A stretch of DNA of 64,000 bases from CAG-103 sp905215475 (GCA_905215475.1 CAJMPW010000005.1:131866-195865), one strand, 5' to 3'. Shown: positions 26,440-35,988, counted from the stretch's first letter. Notes: generated from the letters alone by a model not told the origin. Program-made: numbers and translations.

Positions 26440-27216
26440 TTAGTCGATGAGAGAAAAAACGCGTTCATCCCCGGATGAAAAATCTTCCGGATCATAGTAC
26501 GGAGGTTCCCCCATCCACACCTGATGGAAACGAACCGTGAGAGAATCGTGGCGGCTTACTGCAACATAGACTGCAAGCTTTCTCTGCGGATACTGCATCT
26601 TGATATTGCAATAGATGAACCGACAAAGAACAGGTGCGTCTGCAACAAGTTCAGAAAACGCTTCGTCCGAAATATCGTCTAACAAATGCTCGTGGTTGTT
26701 TACAGCCTCATATGCCGTTTTGTCCTCTACGGAAAGCGGAATGGTCTTTCTATGGTCATCGCATAAACAAAGCAGTTCATTCCCGGCAGCATCCGTCAGC
26801 ACATGATAATGCAAAAGCTGCGAGAATGTCCGGAACAAGCCTGTGATACCGATCGAATGTGATGCGTAAAGCTCCCTTCTAAAAAGCCATTTCACGTTTG
26901 AGAAAGCTTTTTCTCTATCAGCCGCGGCAATCGTTCCGTAGGACTTTTGCCGGTCGTAATAATTGCACAAATAGAGTCCGTGGTCTTTGATACGCATGGC
27001 GATGGAGGCAGTTTCGTCTTCGCGTGAATATGTCAAAAATTTCGAAATTCCAATGCACAAATCTCGCGCAAAACTCCGCAAGGCGAGAAACTCCCGGCAC
27101 GAAATATGCTCCACGAGTTTAACTTCAATATCGTCTTTTGGAGCGCCTGGATATGCCGAATCCATTCGCCTGCAGAATTCGCACATTCCATGAATGAAAT
27201 CTACTTCTCTTCTCAT
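26440..27216 (-). CDS. Hypothetical protein
   Basis: A 258-residue soluble protein that I do not recognise. It contains an early Cys/His-bearing segment (IHGMCEFCRRMD; EHISCREF) and a tail DPEDFSSGDERVFSLID; no membrane helix or known catalytic motif is seen. The ATG at 27216 has AGGTG seven bases upstream; the open frame continues upstream only as a shadow of the radical SAM gene. It starts 20 bases after that gene and may be cotranscribed. It is less GC-rich than its neighbours, which suggests recent acquisition. Confidence 0.6.
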   Translation of the reverse strand: MRREVDFIHGMCEFCRRMDSAYPGAPKDDIEVKLVEHISCREFLALRSFARDLCIGISKFLTYSREDETASIAMRIKDHGLYLCNYYDRQKSYGTIAAADREKAFSNVKWLFRRELYASHSIGITGLFRTFSQLLHYHVLTDAAGNELLCLCDDHRKTIPLSVEDKTAYEAVNNHEHLLDDISDEAFSELVADAPVLCRFIYCNIKMQYPQRKLAVYVAVSRHDSLTVRFHQVWMGEPPYYDPEDFSSGDERVFSLID

Positions 27217-27236
27217 AGTCAGCACCTGAAATAACG

Positions 27237-28139
27237 TTACAGTTCCGAGCCCTGCACCAGATCGTCGCGGACGAAGGCGGCACGGACTGCGTTGAGGACA
27301 CGCTTCTTGTCCGCGCTCCAGAGCGGCGCGATGAGGTCGCGCTTCGCCCCGTCGCCGGTCAGCCGGTGGACGACCAGCTCCGGCGGGAGCACGCGCAGAC
27401 ACCGCTCAAGCAGGTCGATGTAGTGCTCCGGCGTGAGCACCTCGAACCGCCCGGCGGCGTAATCCGCCGCCAGATCCGTGCCGCGCAGCACGTGCAGCAG
27501 GTGCAGCTTGATGCCCTGCGCCCCGCATTGCCCGATATAGTGCGCGGTCTGCACCATGTCGGCGTCCGTCTCGCCGGGGATGCCGAGGATCTGATGCACG
27601 ATGACCTCGAGTCCGGCGGCGCGCAGACAGCGCACCGCATCGTCAAACACCGGCAGGTCGTAGCCGCGGCGGATATAGGCCGCGCTGCACGGATGGATGG
27701 TTTGCAGACCGAGCTCGACCCAGACGGGCTTTTCGGCGTTCAGCCGCCGCAGGAGCGCAACGGTTTCATCCGGCAGACAGTCCGGCCGCGTGGCGACCGA
27801 GAGCGCGACCACATCCTCCGGCGCGAGCGCCTGCGTGAACAACGCCTCCATGCGCGCAAGGCTGCCGTAGGTGTTCGTGAAGTTTTGAAAATAGGCGATG
27901 TACTTGCCGCCGCCGTTTTTGGCGCGGACGCGCGCCTTGGCCGCCTCAATCTGCTGCGGGACCGGCAGCGCACGGTCGGCCGCGAACGCACCCGAGCCGT
28001 CCCCAGCGCAGAAGATGCAGCCGCGCGTTCCGATGGCTCCGTCGCGGTTTGGGCAGGTGAAGCCGCCGTCGAGCGCAAGCTTATAGACCTTGCAGCCGAA
28101 GCGGGCGCGCAGCTCGTCATTGAGAGTGTGATAGTACAT
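27237..28139 (-). CDS. TIGR01212-type radical SAM protein
   Basis: A 300-residue radical SAM protein of the YhcC/YtqA family. The cluster ligands are Cys29, Cys41 and Cys44 (CPNRDGAIGTRGCIFC), a spacing typical of this family rather than CxxxCxxC. Other marks are AYFQNFTNTYGSL, VELGLQTIHP and QILGIPGETDADM. Function is not established; an elongator-like (Elp3-related) chemistry has been suggested for relatives. It lies downstream of the mreB paralogue, with a terminator between. Confidence 0.88.
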   Translation of the reverse strand: MYYHTLNDELRARFGCKVYKLALDGGFTCPNRDGAIGTRGCIFCAGDGSGAFAADRALPVPQQIEAAKARVRAKNGGGKYIAYFQNFTNTYGSLARMEALFTQALAPEDVVALSVATRPDCLPDETVALLRRLNAEKPVWVELGLQTIHPCSAAYIRRGYDLPVFDDAVRCLRAAGLEVIVHQILGIPGETDADMVQTAHYIGQCGAQGIKLHLLHVLRGTDLAADYAAGRFEVLTPEHYIDLLERCLRVLPPELVVHRLTGDGAKRDLIAPLWSADKKRVLNAVRAAFVRDDLVQGSEL

Positions 28140-28144
28140 AGCAG

Positions 28145-28171
28145 AAAAAAGGCCGGGGATCGCCCGGCCTT
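28145..28171 (-). terminator. Intrinsic terminator after the mreB-like gene
   Basis: AAGGCCGGG / CCCGGCCTT arms with a 5-base loop and TTTTTT on the minus strand. Its tail almost touches the start codon of the next gene at 28139. Confidence 0.85.
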
Positions 28172-28176
28172 CCCTT

Positions 28177-29208
28177 TTACGCTTTCATCTGGCGCTTGCG
28201 CGCGAGGTTGACCATGCCGTCGGGCATATCGTTGAGGTTCATGAGCATCTTGCCGCTGCCGAACGCCGCGCACGAGAGCGCATCGTCCACCACGGTGGTG
28301 CGGATGCCGGTGTCCTTCTCAACGAGCTGGTCAAAGCCGTAGATCAGGCTGCCGCCGCCGGCCATGACGATGCCGTTTTGCGCGACGTCAGAAACGAGCT
28401 CCGGCGGCGTGCGCTCGAGCACCATGTGGATGGTCTCGAGAATGTCGCGCGCGGGCTCGGCGATGGCCTCGACAAGCTCGACCGAGCTGATCTTCACGGA
28501 CTTCGGCAGTCCGGTCGTCAGGCAGCGGCCCTTGACCTCCTGAATGCCCACCTCGGCGCGCGGCACAAGGCACGCGATGCCGATCTTGAGCTCCTCCGCC
28601 GTGCGCTTGCCGATGAGGATGTTGTGCTTGCGGCGCACATAGCGCACGATCGCCTCGTCAAAAGCGTCACCGGCGGTCTTGATCGACTCGCTCTCGACCA
28701 CGCCGCCGAGAGAGACGACCGCGACCTCCGTCGTGCCGCCGCCGATGTCGATGACCAGGTGACCGTCCGGCTTGGAGAGGTCGGCGCCCGCACCGGCCGC
28801 CGTCGCCACGGCGGACTCGACCAGATACACCTTGCGCGCGCCCGCCTCGATGACGGCGTCGATGACGTTGCGCTCCTCCACGCCGGTCACGCTGCTCGGC
28901 ACGGTGACGAGCACGCGCGGCTTGAAGAGGCTGAACGACGTCACGCGCGAGAGCAGCTCCTTGAGCATGAGCGCCGTCATGTCATAGTCCGAGATGACGC
29001 CCGCGCTGATCGGATGGATGGCCACGATGTTCGCCGGTGTGCGGCCGAGCATCTTCTGCGCATCCTGACCGACCTTGAGCATACGGCCGGTGTACTTATC
29101 GACTGCCACGATGGACGGCTCGCGCAGCATGATGCCCATGCCGCGCACGAACACGCGGATGTTGGTCGTGCCGAGGTCGATGGCAATGTCCCTTTCAAAA
29201 ATCATCAT
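28177..29208 (-). CDS. mreB: MreB/Mbl-family actin-like cell-shape protein
   Basis: A 343-residue bacterial actin. Nucleotide-binding motifs are IAIDLGTTNIRVFV (phosphate 1), VIDIGGGTTEVAVVSLGG (phosphate 2) and VMAGGGSLIYGFDQLV (adenosine). MreB filaments guide lateral wall synthesis. There is no mreC or mreD here, so this is probably an Mbl- or MreBH-type paralogue. Two ATG codons in tandem (29208, 29205) follow GGGAG. It lies 67 bases after comFC. Confidence 0.93.
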   Translation of the reverse strand: MMIFERDIAIDLGTTNIRVFVRGMGIMLREPSIVAVDKYTGRMLKVGQDAQKMLGRTPANIVAIHPISAGVISDYDMTALMLKELLSRVTSFSLFKPRVLVTVPSSVTGVEERNVIDAVIEAGARKVYLVESAVATAAGAGADLSKPDGHLVIDIGGGTTEVAVVSLGGVVESESIKTAGDAFDEAIVRYVRRKHNILIGKRTAEELKIGIACLVPRAEVGIQEVKGRCLTTGLPKSVKISSVELVEAIAEPARDILETIHMVLERTPPELVSDVAQNGIVMAGGGSLIYGFDQLVEKDTGIRTTVVDDALSCAAFGSGKMLMNLNDMPDGMVNLARKRQMKA

Positions 29209-29275
29209 AAAGCAAAACTCCCGTATCATCCGCGCTGCGGATGTTATAGTTGATCGTAGCCGTCTGGCGGCTGTT

Positions 29276-29929
29276 TTAGTCAGCGGAGCGCGCGACCGTG
29301 GCGCACACCACCTGCTCCGCACCCGCCTTGCCGAGCACCCGCGCGCACTCTGAAAGCGTCGCGCCGGTCGTGACGATGTCGTCCATGAGCAGGATGCGCT
29401 TTCCGGTCACGTCCGCACCCGGTTTCATGCGGTACGCACCGGCGATGTTTGCGCGGCGTTTGGCAGCGTCGCCCGTGCCGGACTGCGGCTGCGTGTTGCG
29501 CTGCTTATGCAGCGTTGGCGTGAGCGGAAGCCCAAGCTCCTTCGCCGTCGAGCGCGCCAGCAGGCGCGCCTGATCATACCCGCGCGCACGCAGACGCTTA
29601 CGGCTCAGCGGCACCCACGTGACGAGGTCATACTCCCCCGCCAGCTCCGTGCGCACCGTGTCGGCGACGAGGCGACCGTAGACCTTGGCATACCCGGTCG
29701 CGCCGCCGAATTTGTAGCGCAGGAGCGACGCACGCACATCGCCCTCATAATTGAGTGGCGAGACGCACGCGCGGACGAACGAAAAGCGCTGCCGTCCGCC
29801 GTTTTGCGCAAACGGCAAGCCGGTCTTGCAGTGCGCGCAGAGGCCGTCGCCGCTCGTCTCGAGAAAATCATGGCAGAATGCGCACCGCGGCGGATAGAGC
29901 AGGTCGAGCAGGAATGTGACCACCTTCAT
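29276..29929 (-). CDS. comFC: ComF family phosphoribosyltransferase-like protein
   Basis: A 217-residue protein with an N-terminal Cys4 zinc site (CAFCHDFLETSGDGLCAHC) and a C-terminal phosphoribosyltransferase fold with the PRPP motif ILLMDDIVTTGAT. Segment WVPLSRKRLRARGYDQARLLA is typical of ComFC, which is needed for DNA uptake in competent species. The ATG at 29929 overlaps the recD2 stop by four bases. No comFA is adjacent. Confidence 0.9.
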   Translation of the reverse strand: MKVVTFLLDLLYPPRCAFCHDFLETSGDGLCAHCKTGLPFAQNGGRQRFSFVRACVSPLNYEGDVRASLLRYKFGGATGYAKVYGRLVADTVRTELAGEYDLVTWVPLSRKRLRARGYDQARLLARSTAKELGLPLTPTLHKQRNTQPQSGTGDAAKRRANIAGAYRMKPGADVTGKRILLMDDIVTTGATLSECARVLGKAGAEQVVCATVARSAD

Positions 29930-32148
29930 ACCGCACCGCACTCCCCGCAGAGCCGGGCGCGCAGACCGCTGTAGCGGCGGGTCTGCGTCTGATTGTCGAT
30001 CATGTGATAGGCTGCGCCCTCGTCTCCGACGATGATGAGCAGGGACTTGGCGCGCGTGATGGCCGTGTAGAGCACGCTGCGCGTGAGCAGCATGGGTCCG
30101 GCCTTGCCGATGCAGAGCACGACCGCGCGGTACTCGCTGCCCTGCGATTTGTGCACCGTCATGACCCATGCGTGCTCGAGCTCGTTTAGCATCTCGAAGC
30201 CGTAGGTCGCGGTCTTGCCGTCGTAGCACACTGCGAGCGTCTCCGTCTGCGGATCGATGGCCGTGATCTGACCGACGTCGCCGTTATAGACACCCGTTCC
30301 GGCCGTCGTACCGTCCGGGTTTTTGAGCACGATGTCATAATCATTGCGGATCTGCATGACGCGGTCGCCCTCACGAAAGACGGTCTCGCCGAAGCGCCGC
30401 TCCTTCTTTTCGGGCGACGGCGGGTTGAGCGCCGCCTGCAGGCGCACATTCAGCGCCGCCATGCCGGTGTCATACTTGCGTGTCGGCGTGAGCACCTGAA
30501 TGTCTGACGGCGGGATCTTCATATTGTTCGGCAGCCGCGTCTGGCACAGCTCAACGACCGTGTCGGCGGCTTTCTGCGCGTCTGCGCGCCGGAGGAAGAA
30601 GAAATCTCCGCTGTTTTGCGCAAGTCTCGGATGCTCGCCGCGGTTGATCGCGTGCGCGTAGGAGACGATGCTGCTGCCGGCGGCCTGGCGGAAGATCTCC
30701 GTCAGGCGCACGGTCGGCACGACACCGCTGCGGATGATATCCGAAAAGACGTTGCCCGGTCCGACGGACGGAAGCTGGTCTGCATCTCCCACGAGGATGA
30801 GCCGGCACTCCGGGCGCATGGCGCGCAGCAGCGCGCACATGAGCGAAATGTCCACCATGGAGCATTCGTCAAGAATCACGGCATCGCACTCAAGTGGGTC
30901 ATCCTCGTCGCGCCGGAAGGCGATGTCCTGATGGTCGTCGCTCATACCGGCCTCGAGCAGACGGTGGATCGTCTGCGCGCTCTGCCCGGTCAGCTCGCTC
31001 ATGCGCTTGGCGGCGCGCCCGGTCGGGGCGGCAAGCTGCGTGTCGAGCTTAAGCGCGTCAAAGAGCGCGAGGATCGCACGGATGGACGTCGTCTTGCCTG
31101 TGCCGGGGCCGCCGGTGATGGCGATGACCTGATGCTGGCAGGCGAGGCGCAGCGTCTCCTTTTGCTGGTCGGCAAAGGTCAAACTGAGCTGCGCTTCGAT
31201 GCGCGCGGCGATCTTGTCGGTGTCCGGCATACGGCGGTATTCCGTCTGCGTCATGGCAAGCAGGCGCTCGGCCGTGTAGGCTTCCGCTTCATGCAGGCGC
31301 GCGAGATAGCATCCGTCACACCCGGCGACCCGCTCGCGCACGAGCGCGCCGCTGTCAACGAGCGCATCCACGCTCTGCGCGACCAGCTCGTCCGACACAC
31401 CGCTGAGCTGCGACGTGGCCGCAAGCAGGTTGCGGTAGGAGATAAAACAGTGCCCGCGCACGGCGTTGTAGGCAAGCTCGTACAGCGTCGCCGCAGCGAC
31501 ACGTTCCGCGCTCTGATCGTCAAAACCGTGGCCGAGCGCCAATGTGTCCGCCTCCTGAAACGAGGCGCCGATGGCGTCCGAAACGAGTATGTAGGGGTTG
31601 TCCTGCACGAGCTGGAGCGCATTGTCCCCATAATACTGGTACATTCGCAGGGCAATGACCGGGCGGATGTTCGCCGAGGCCAGAAACTCGATCAGGCGGC
31701 GCATACCGGCCTGACGGCGGAAATTCGCCGACATAGCCTTCGCCTTGGAGACGCTGATGCCCTTGATCGTACAGAGCTTTTCCGGCTCATATTCCAGCAC
31801 GTTGAGCGTGTCGGCACCGAAGCGCGACACCATCAGCGACGCCGTCGCCGGGCCGATACCGCGCACGGCGCGTCCGGCAAGGTAGGCATAGATCGCGTCC
31901 GCAGTCTCCGGCATGGTGCGCTCGGCAAAGTCGGCCTTGAACTGCTGACCGTGCGCCGGATGCGTCATCCAGCTGCCGCTGACGATCATGGACTCACCCG
32001 GCACGGCATACGGAATGCAGCCGACGACCATCGTCTGGCTGCCGTCATCCACGTCCAGCTTGAGCACGGTGTAGCCGTTTTCCTCGTTTTGATAAATGAC
32101 CGCCGCAACGGTCCCGCATAATTCTATTGGGTTGATGTTTGCATCCAT
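29926..32148 (-). CDS. recD2: RecD2-type ATP-dependent DNA helicase
   Basis: A 740-residue SF1B 5'-3' helicase without RecBC partners. N-terminal OB and helix-hairpin-helix regions (GRAVRGIGPATASLMVSRFG; LCTIKGISVSKAKAM) mark RecD2. Motif I is ITGGPGTGKTTSIRA, motif II ILDECSMVDI, motif III LVGDADQLPSVGPG, and the C-terminal motifs are WVMTVHKSQGSEYRA and LYTAITRAKSLLIIVG. The ATG at 32148 has AGAGGA nine bases upstream; a start at 32172 lacks this. It overlaps the preceding small gene by 25 bases. Confidence 0.93.
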   Translation of the reverse strand: MDANINPIELCGTVAAVIYQNEENGYTVLKLDVDDGSQTMVVGCIPYAVPGESMIVSGSWMTHPAHGQQFKADFAERTMPETADAIYAYLAGRAVRGIGPATASLMVSRFGADTLNVLEYEPEKLCTIKGISVSKAKAMSANFRRQAGMRRLIEFLASANIRPVIALRMYQYYGDNALQLVQDNPYILVSDAIGASFQEADTLALGHGFDDQSAERVAAATLYELAYNAVRGHCFISYRNLLAATSQLSGVSDELVAQSVDALVDSGALVRERVAGCDGCYLARLHEAEAYTAERLLAMTQTEYRRMPDTDKIAARIEAQLSLTFADQQKETLRLACQHQVIAITGGPGTGKTTSIRAILALFDALKLDTQLAAPTGRAAKRMSELTGQSAQTIHRLLEAGMSDDHQDIAFRRDEDDPLECDAVILDECSMVDISLMCALLRAMRPECRLILVGDADQLPSVGPGNVFSDIIRSGVVPTVRLTEIFRQAAGSSIVSYAHAINRGEHPRLAQNSGDFFFLRRADAQKAADTVVELCQTRLPNNMKIPPSDIQVLTPTRKYDTGMAALNVRLQAALNPPSPEKKERRFGETVFREGDRVMQIRNDYDIVLKNPDGTTAGTGVYNGDVGQITAIDPQTETLAVCYDGKTATYGFEMLNELEHAWVMTVHKSQGSEYRAVVLCIGKAGPMLLTRSVLYTAITRAKSLLIIVGDEGAAYHMIDNQTQTRRYSGLRARLCGECGAV

Positions 32149-32471
32149 TGGCAAATGTCCTCTGTTTTGCACACTTTCAGATCTTCACACCGCCGCGCCG
32201 CGCGCTCGCAGAGCGCGGCCGCGTCGTCCGTCAGGCCACAGTCGATGAGCAGAACGTCCGCCACAAGCGTTCCGCTCTCACGCAGCCACCGAATGCCGCG
32301 CAGAAGCTGCTCGAGCTCCGGTGCGTCCCCGCGCGCCTGTATGACGAGCGTGAGCTGTGCGTCCCTACCCGAGCGCACCGGTGTGAGCAGCGCACAGCCG
32401 AGCATCCGCAGCAGCCACGCAAAGCCCAGAATCAGCAGCGCACACAAAGTGATCTGAATGAACATCTTCAC
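32124..32471 (-). CDS. Small membrane-anchored protein with GT2-like domain
   Basis: A 115-residue protein: one N-terminal membrane helix (QITLCALLILGFAWLLRML) and a cytoplasmic part whose strands and helices (LTLVIQARGDAPELEQLLRG; VADVLLIDCGLTDDAAALC) resemble the first half of a family 2 glycosyltransferase nucleotide-binding domain. No catalytic DxD is present, so it is unlikely to be an enzyme by itself. It starts at a GTG (32471) or at ATG 32465 after AAGGAG. It lies between uvrA and recD2 and overlaps recD2. Function unknown. Confidence 0.65.
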   Translation of the reverse strand: MKMFIQITLCALLILGFAWLLRMLGCALLTPVRSGRDAQLTLVIQARGDAPELEQLLRGIRWLRESGTLVADVLLIDCGLTDDAAALCERAARRCEDLKVCKTEDICQWMQTSTQ

Positions 32472-32512
32472 CGCCCCCTCTCCTTTCAGCCTATGAGAAA
32501 GGGGCTTGACCG

Positions 32513-35341
32513 TTAACCTTCGAGTTCTTTTTTCAGGAATTGACCGGTATAGCTCTCTGTGCAGCGCGCACAGTCCTCCGGCGTGCCGGTAAAGACGATG
32601 CTGCCGCCCGCGTCGCCGCCTTCCGGACCGAGGTCGATGATATGGTCGGCCACCTTGATGACGTGCAGGTTGTGCTCGATGACGAGCACCGTGTTGCCCG
32701 CGTCGGTCAGACGATTGAGAATGTCGATCAGGCGCGCGACATCCGCCACGTGCAGACCGGTCGTGGGCTCATCGAGCACGTAGATCGTCCGGCCGGTGCT
32801 GCGTTTAGACAGCTCCGTCGCAAGCTTGATGCGCTGTGCCTCGCCGCCGGAGAGCGTCGTGGACGGCTGACCGAGCTTGACATAGCCGAGACCGACGTCC
32901 ATAAGCGTTTGCAGCCGGTCGCGGATCTTCGGCTGGTTCTGGAAAAATGCGAGCGCCTCTTCGACGGTCATGTCCAGCACCTCGGCAATGTTCTTGCCCT
33001 TATAGTGCACCTCGAGCGTCTCGCGGTTGTAGCGCTTGCCCTTGCAGACCTCACACGGAACATAAACGTCCGGCAGGAAATTCATCTCGATCTTCAGCAG
33101 GCCGTCGCCGGAGCAGGCCTCGCAGCGGCCGCCGCGAATGTTGAACGAGAAGCGCCCGGCATTGTAGCCGCGCAGCTTCGCGTCCTGCGTGGAGGCAAAG
33201 AGGCTGCGGATATCGTCAAACAGCCCGGTATACGTCGCAGGGTTGGAGCGCGGCGTGCGGCCGATGGGGCTCTGGTCGATGTTGATGATCTTGTCCAAAT
33301 GCTCCACGCCGTCGATGCCGTCGCATTTCCCGGGACGAATCTTCGCATGGTTGAGCCTGCCCGCAAGCGTTTTATACAGCACCTCGTTGACGAGCGAGGA
33401 CTTGCCGCTGCCGGACACGCCGGTCACGCACGTCATGACGCCGAGCGGGATCTGAACATCCACGTGCTTGAGGTTGTGCTCGCTCACGCCGCGGATCACA
33501 AGCGCATGGCCGTTTCCGGTGCGGCGCTGCGTGGGCACAGGGATCTTCTTTTTGCCGGACAGATACTGCCCGGTGATGGAGCGCTCACAGCGCGCGACCT
33601 CCTCCGGCGTACCGGCGCAGACCACTTCCCCGCCGTGCACGCCCGCGCCCGGGCCGATGTCGATGAGGTAATCCGCCGCACGCATGGTGTCCTCATCGTG
33701 CTCGACGACGATGAGCGTGTTGCCGAGGTCGCGCAGCTCACGCAGCGTGGCCAGCAGCTTTTCATTGTCGCGCTGGTGCAGACCGATGGACGGTTCATCG
33801 AGGATGTACAGCACGCCCATGAGCGACGAGCCGATCTGCGTAGCGAGCCGGATGCGCTGGCTCTCGCCGCCGGAGAGCGTTGCTGCCGAGCGCGCGAGCG
33901 TCAGATACTGCAAGCCGACGCTCTGCAAAAAATGCAGCCGCGAGCGCACCTCGCGCAAGATGCTGTCGGCGATCTGCGCGTCTTTCTCACTGAGCGTGAG
34001 CCGGTCGAGAAACGCCAGCTCCTCCGTGATCGGCAGCGCCGTAAATTCGGAAATATTCAGCCCGCCGACCGTGACGGCCAGCACCTCCGGCCGCAGACGC
34101 GCACCATGGCAGTCCGGGCAGGCCGTCTCCGCCATGCAGTCCTCAAGCGATGCGCGCATGGCATCGCTCTGCGTCTCCTGATAGCGGCGCTCAAGGTTGC
34201 AGACGATGCCCTCAAACGGGCGGCGCAGCACGCCGCTGCCGCGATTCGTGTCGTAGTGCAGGGTGAGCTCCTCATCCCCCGTGCCGTAGAGCAGGATCTC
34301 GCGCACGTGCTCCGGCAGGTCACCGATGGGCGTCGCAAGGTCAAAGTGATATTTTTCCGCCAGCGCGTCGTAATACATCCGGCTGATGCTCTCATCCTTG
34401 ATGCCGTTCCAGCCGCTCGCGGTGATGCCGCCGTCGAGGATGGACTTCGACAGATCCGGAATGATGAGCGCCGGGTCGATGCGCAGCCGCGTGCCGAGAC
34501 CGCCGCAGGTCGGGCACGCGCCGTAGGGGCTGTTGAACGAGAACATCCGCGGCGTGAGCTCCTCGATCGAGATGCCGCAGTCGTCGCAGGCGTAGTTCTG
34601 CGAGAAGAGGATCTCGCGCTTCTCCTCCGGGATGTCCGCCAGCACGAGACCGCCGGAGAGCGCGGACGCGATCTCGACAGCATCGGTCAGGCGGCGGTTC
34701 TGGTCGGGACGAATGACGACGCGGTCGACCACGATCTCAATGTTGTGCTTGCGGTTTTTATCAAGCGTGATCGTCTCCGTGAGGTCATAGATGCTGCCGT
34801 CCACGCGCACGCGCACATACCCGCCGCGGCGGGCATCGTCGAACACCTTCTGGTGCTCGCCCTTGCGTGCACGGATGACCGGCGCAAGGATCTGCACGCG
34901 CGTCGCCTGCGGCAGCGCCGCGATTTGATCGACGATCTGGTCGACCGTCTGGCGGCAGATCTCCTTGCCGCACTTCGGGCAGTGCGGCACGCCGACGCGC
35001 GCCCACAGCAGACGCAGATAGTCATAGATCTCCGTGACCGTGCCGACGGTCGAGCGCGGATTTTTGCTGGTGGTTTTCTGGTCGATGGAGATGGCCGGGC
35101 TCATGCCGTCGATGGAATCGACGTCGGGCTTGTCCATCTGGCCGAGAAACTGCCGCGCATACGACGACAGGCTCTCCATATAGCGCCGCTGCCCCTCGGC
35201 AAAGATGGTGTCGAACGCAAGGCTCGACTTGCCCGAACCGGACAGCCCAGTCATGACGACCAGCGCATCGCGCGGGATCTCCACATCAATGTTCTTGAGA
35301 TTGTTCTCCCGCGCGCCTTTGATTACAATATGATCCCGCAT
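32513..35341 (-). CDS. uvrA: Excinuclease ABC subunit UvrA
   Basis: A 942-residue DNA-damage sensor of nucleotide excision repair. Two ABC ATPase modules are complete: Walker A GLSGSGKSSLAFDTIF and GVSGSGKSSLVNEVLY, signatures LSGGESQRIRLA and LSGGEAQRIKLA, and zinc-finger cysteines (CPKCGKEIC; CDDCG; CEACSGDGLLKIEM). Length is standard. GGAGG lies six bases before the ATG. uvrB and uvrC are not in the window. Confidence 0.98.
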   Translation of the reverse strand: MRDHIVIKGARENNLKNIDVEIPRDALVVMTGLSGSGKSSLAFDTIFAEGQRRYMESLSSYARQFLGQMDKPDVDSIDGMSPAISIDQKTTSKNPRSTVGTVTEIYDYLRLLWARVGVPHCPKCGKEICRQTVDQIVDQIAALPQATRVQILAPVIRARKGEHQKVFDDARRGGYVRVRVDGSIYDLTETITLDKNRKHNIEIVVDRVVIRPDQNRRLTDAVEIASALSGGLVLADIPEEKREILFSQNYACDDCGISIEELTPRMFSFNSPYGACPTCGGLGTRLRIDPALIIPDLSKSILDGGITASGWNGIKDESISRMYYDALAEKYHFDLATPIGDLPEHVREILLYGTGDEELTLHYDTNRGSGVLRRPFEGIVCNLERRYQETQSDAMRASLEDCMAETACPDCHGARLRPEVLAVTVGGLNISEFTALPITEELAFLDRLTLSEKDAQIADSILREVRSRLHFLQSVGLQYLTLARSAATLSGGESQRIRLATQIGSSLMGVLYILDEPSIGLHQRDNEKLLATLRELRDLGNTLIVVEHDEDTMRAADYLIDIGPGAGVHGGEVVCAGTPEEVARCERSITGQYLSGKKKIPVPTQRRTGNGHALVIRGVSEHNLKHVDVQIPLGVMTCVTGVSGSGKSSLVNEVLYKTLAGRLNHAKIRPGKCDGIDGVEHLDKIINIDQSPIGRTPRSNPATYTGLFDDIRSLFASTQDAKLRGYNAGRFSFNIRGGRCEACSGDGLLKIEMNFLPDVYVPCEVCKGKRYNRETLEVHYKGKNIAEVLDMTVEEALAFFQNQPKIRDRLQTLMDVGLGYVKLGQPSTTLSGGEAQRIKLATELSKRSTGRTIYVLDEPTTGLHVADVARLIDILNRLTDAGNTVLVIEHNLHVIKVADHIIDLGPEGGDAGGSIVFTGTPEDCARCTESYTGQFLKKELEG

Positions 35342-35359
35342 GGGTGCCTCCGAAATTGC

Positions 35360-35851
35360 TTAGGATTCTATGGTCAGTTCCGCCGTGGCCGCGCGCACGA
35401 GCGCGATGAGCGCCTGCGGCGCGACCTCGACCTGATAACCGATCTTTCCGGCGCTGACAAGGATGGTCTCCTGTGCGAGCGCCTGAGATGCAAAGACCGT
35501 GCGAAGCTGCTTTTTCATGCCGACCGGCGAGCAGCCGCCGCGCACATAACCGGTGAGCGGTGTGAGCTCGGACACGTGCAGCATGGCGATGGACTTCTCC
35601 CCCACGGCCTTGGCCGCCTTCTTGAGGTCAAGCTCGCACGCGACCGGGATGACAAAGACATATGGCGTCTTGCTCGCGCCGCGGGCGACCAGCGTCTTGA
35701 ACACCTTCGCCGGGTCGACGCCCGTCATCTGGGCAACGGTCACACCGTCCACCGCCTCATCGCCGTGCGGATATGTGTGCGGCGTGTAGGGGACCTTCTT
35801 CTGGTCGAGCAGACGCATGACATTTGTTTTTTCGATGGATGATTTCGCCAT
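35360..35851 (-). CDS. ybaK: Cys-tRNA(Pro)/Cys-tRNA(Cys) deacylase YbaK/EbsC
   Basis: A 163-residue YbaK-superfamily protein that hydrolyses mischarged Cys-tRNA(Pro). The N-terminus KTNVMRLLDQKKVPYTPHTY, the conserved Lys in VFKTLVARG and the substrate loop LTGYVRGGCSPVGMKKQ identify the YbaK/EbsC branch. The ATG at 35851 has GGAGGA upstream. The gene is followed by uvrA 18 bases before its stop on the upstream side, but it has its own promoter. Confidence 0.93.
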   Translation of the reverse strand: MAKSSIEKTNVMRLLDQKKVPYTPHTYPHGDEAVDGVTVAQMTGVDPAKVFKTLVARGASKTPYVFVIPVACELDLKKAAKAVGEKSIAMLHVSELTPLTGYVRGGCSPVGMKKQLRTVFASQALAQETILVSAGKIGYQVEVAPQALIALVRAATAELTIES

Positions 35852-35881
35852 GAGACATTCCTCCGCTGATAATAACACTTT

Positions 35882-35910
35882 ATTATATCCGATTTTCCGC
35901 ATAGATTCAA
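35882..35910 (-). promoter_or_regulatory. Sigma-A promoter for the ybaK gene
   Basis: TTGAAT, 17-base spacer, TATAAT on the minus strand, about 30 bases before the ATG at 35851. Confidence 0.75.
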
Positions 35911-35930
35911 GGGATTTGACCGCAAAAGCG

Positions 35931-35958
35931 TTGCCAACCGGCGCAGGTATGCTATAAT
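35931..35958 (+). promoter_or_regulatory. Sigma-A promoter for gluQ
   Basis: TTGCCA, 16-base spacer, TATAAT with TG extended -10 on the plus strand, about 30 bases before the ATG at 35989. Confidence 0.75.
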
Positions 35959-35988
35959 GCTCCCAGAACGAAACCGGAGGAATGACCA

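Noticed and set aside
32540..35842. 1100-codon open frame on the plus strand
   Set aside because: It is antisense to uvrA and ybaK, has no ribosome site, and its arginine/alanine-rich product shows no motif. It is a shadow of GC-rich coding on the other strand.
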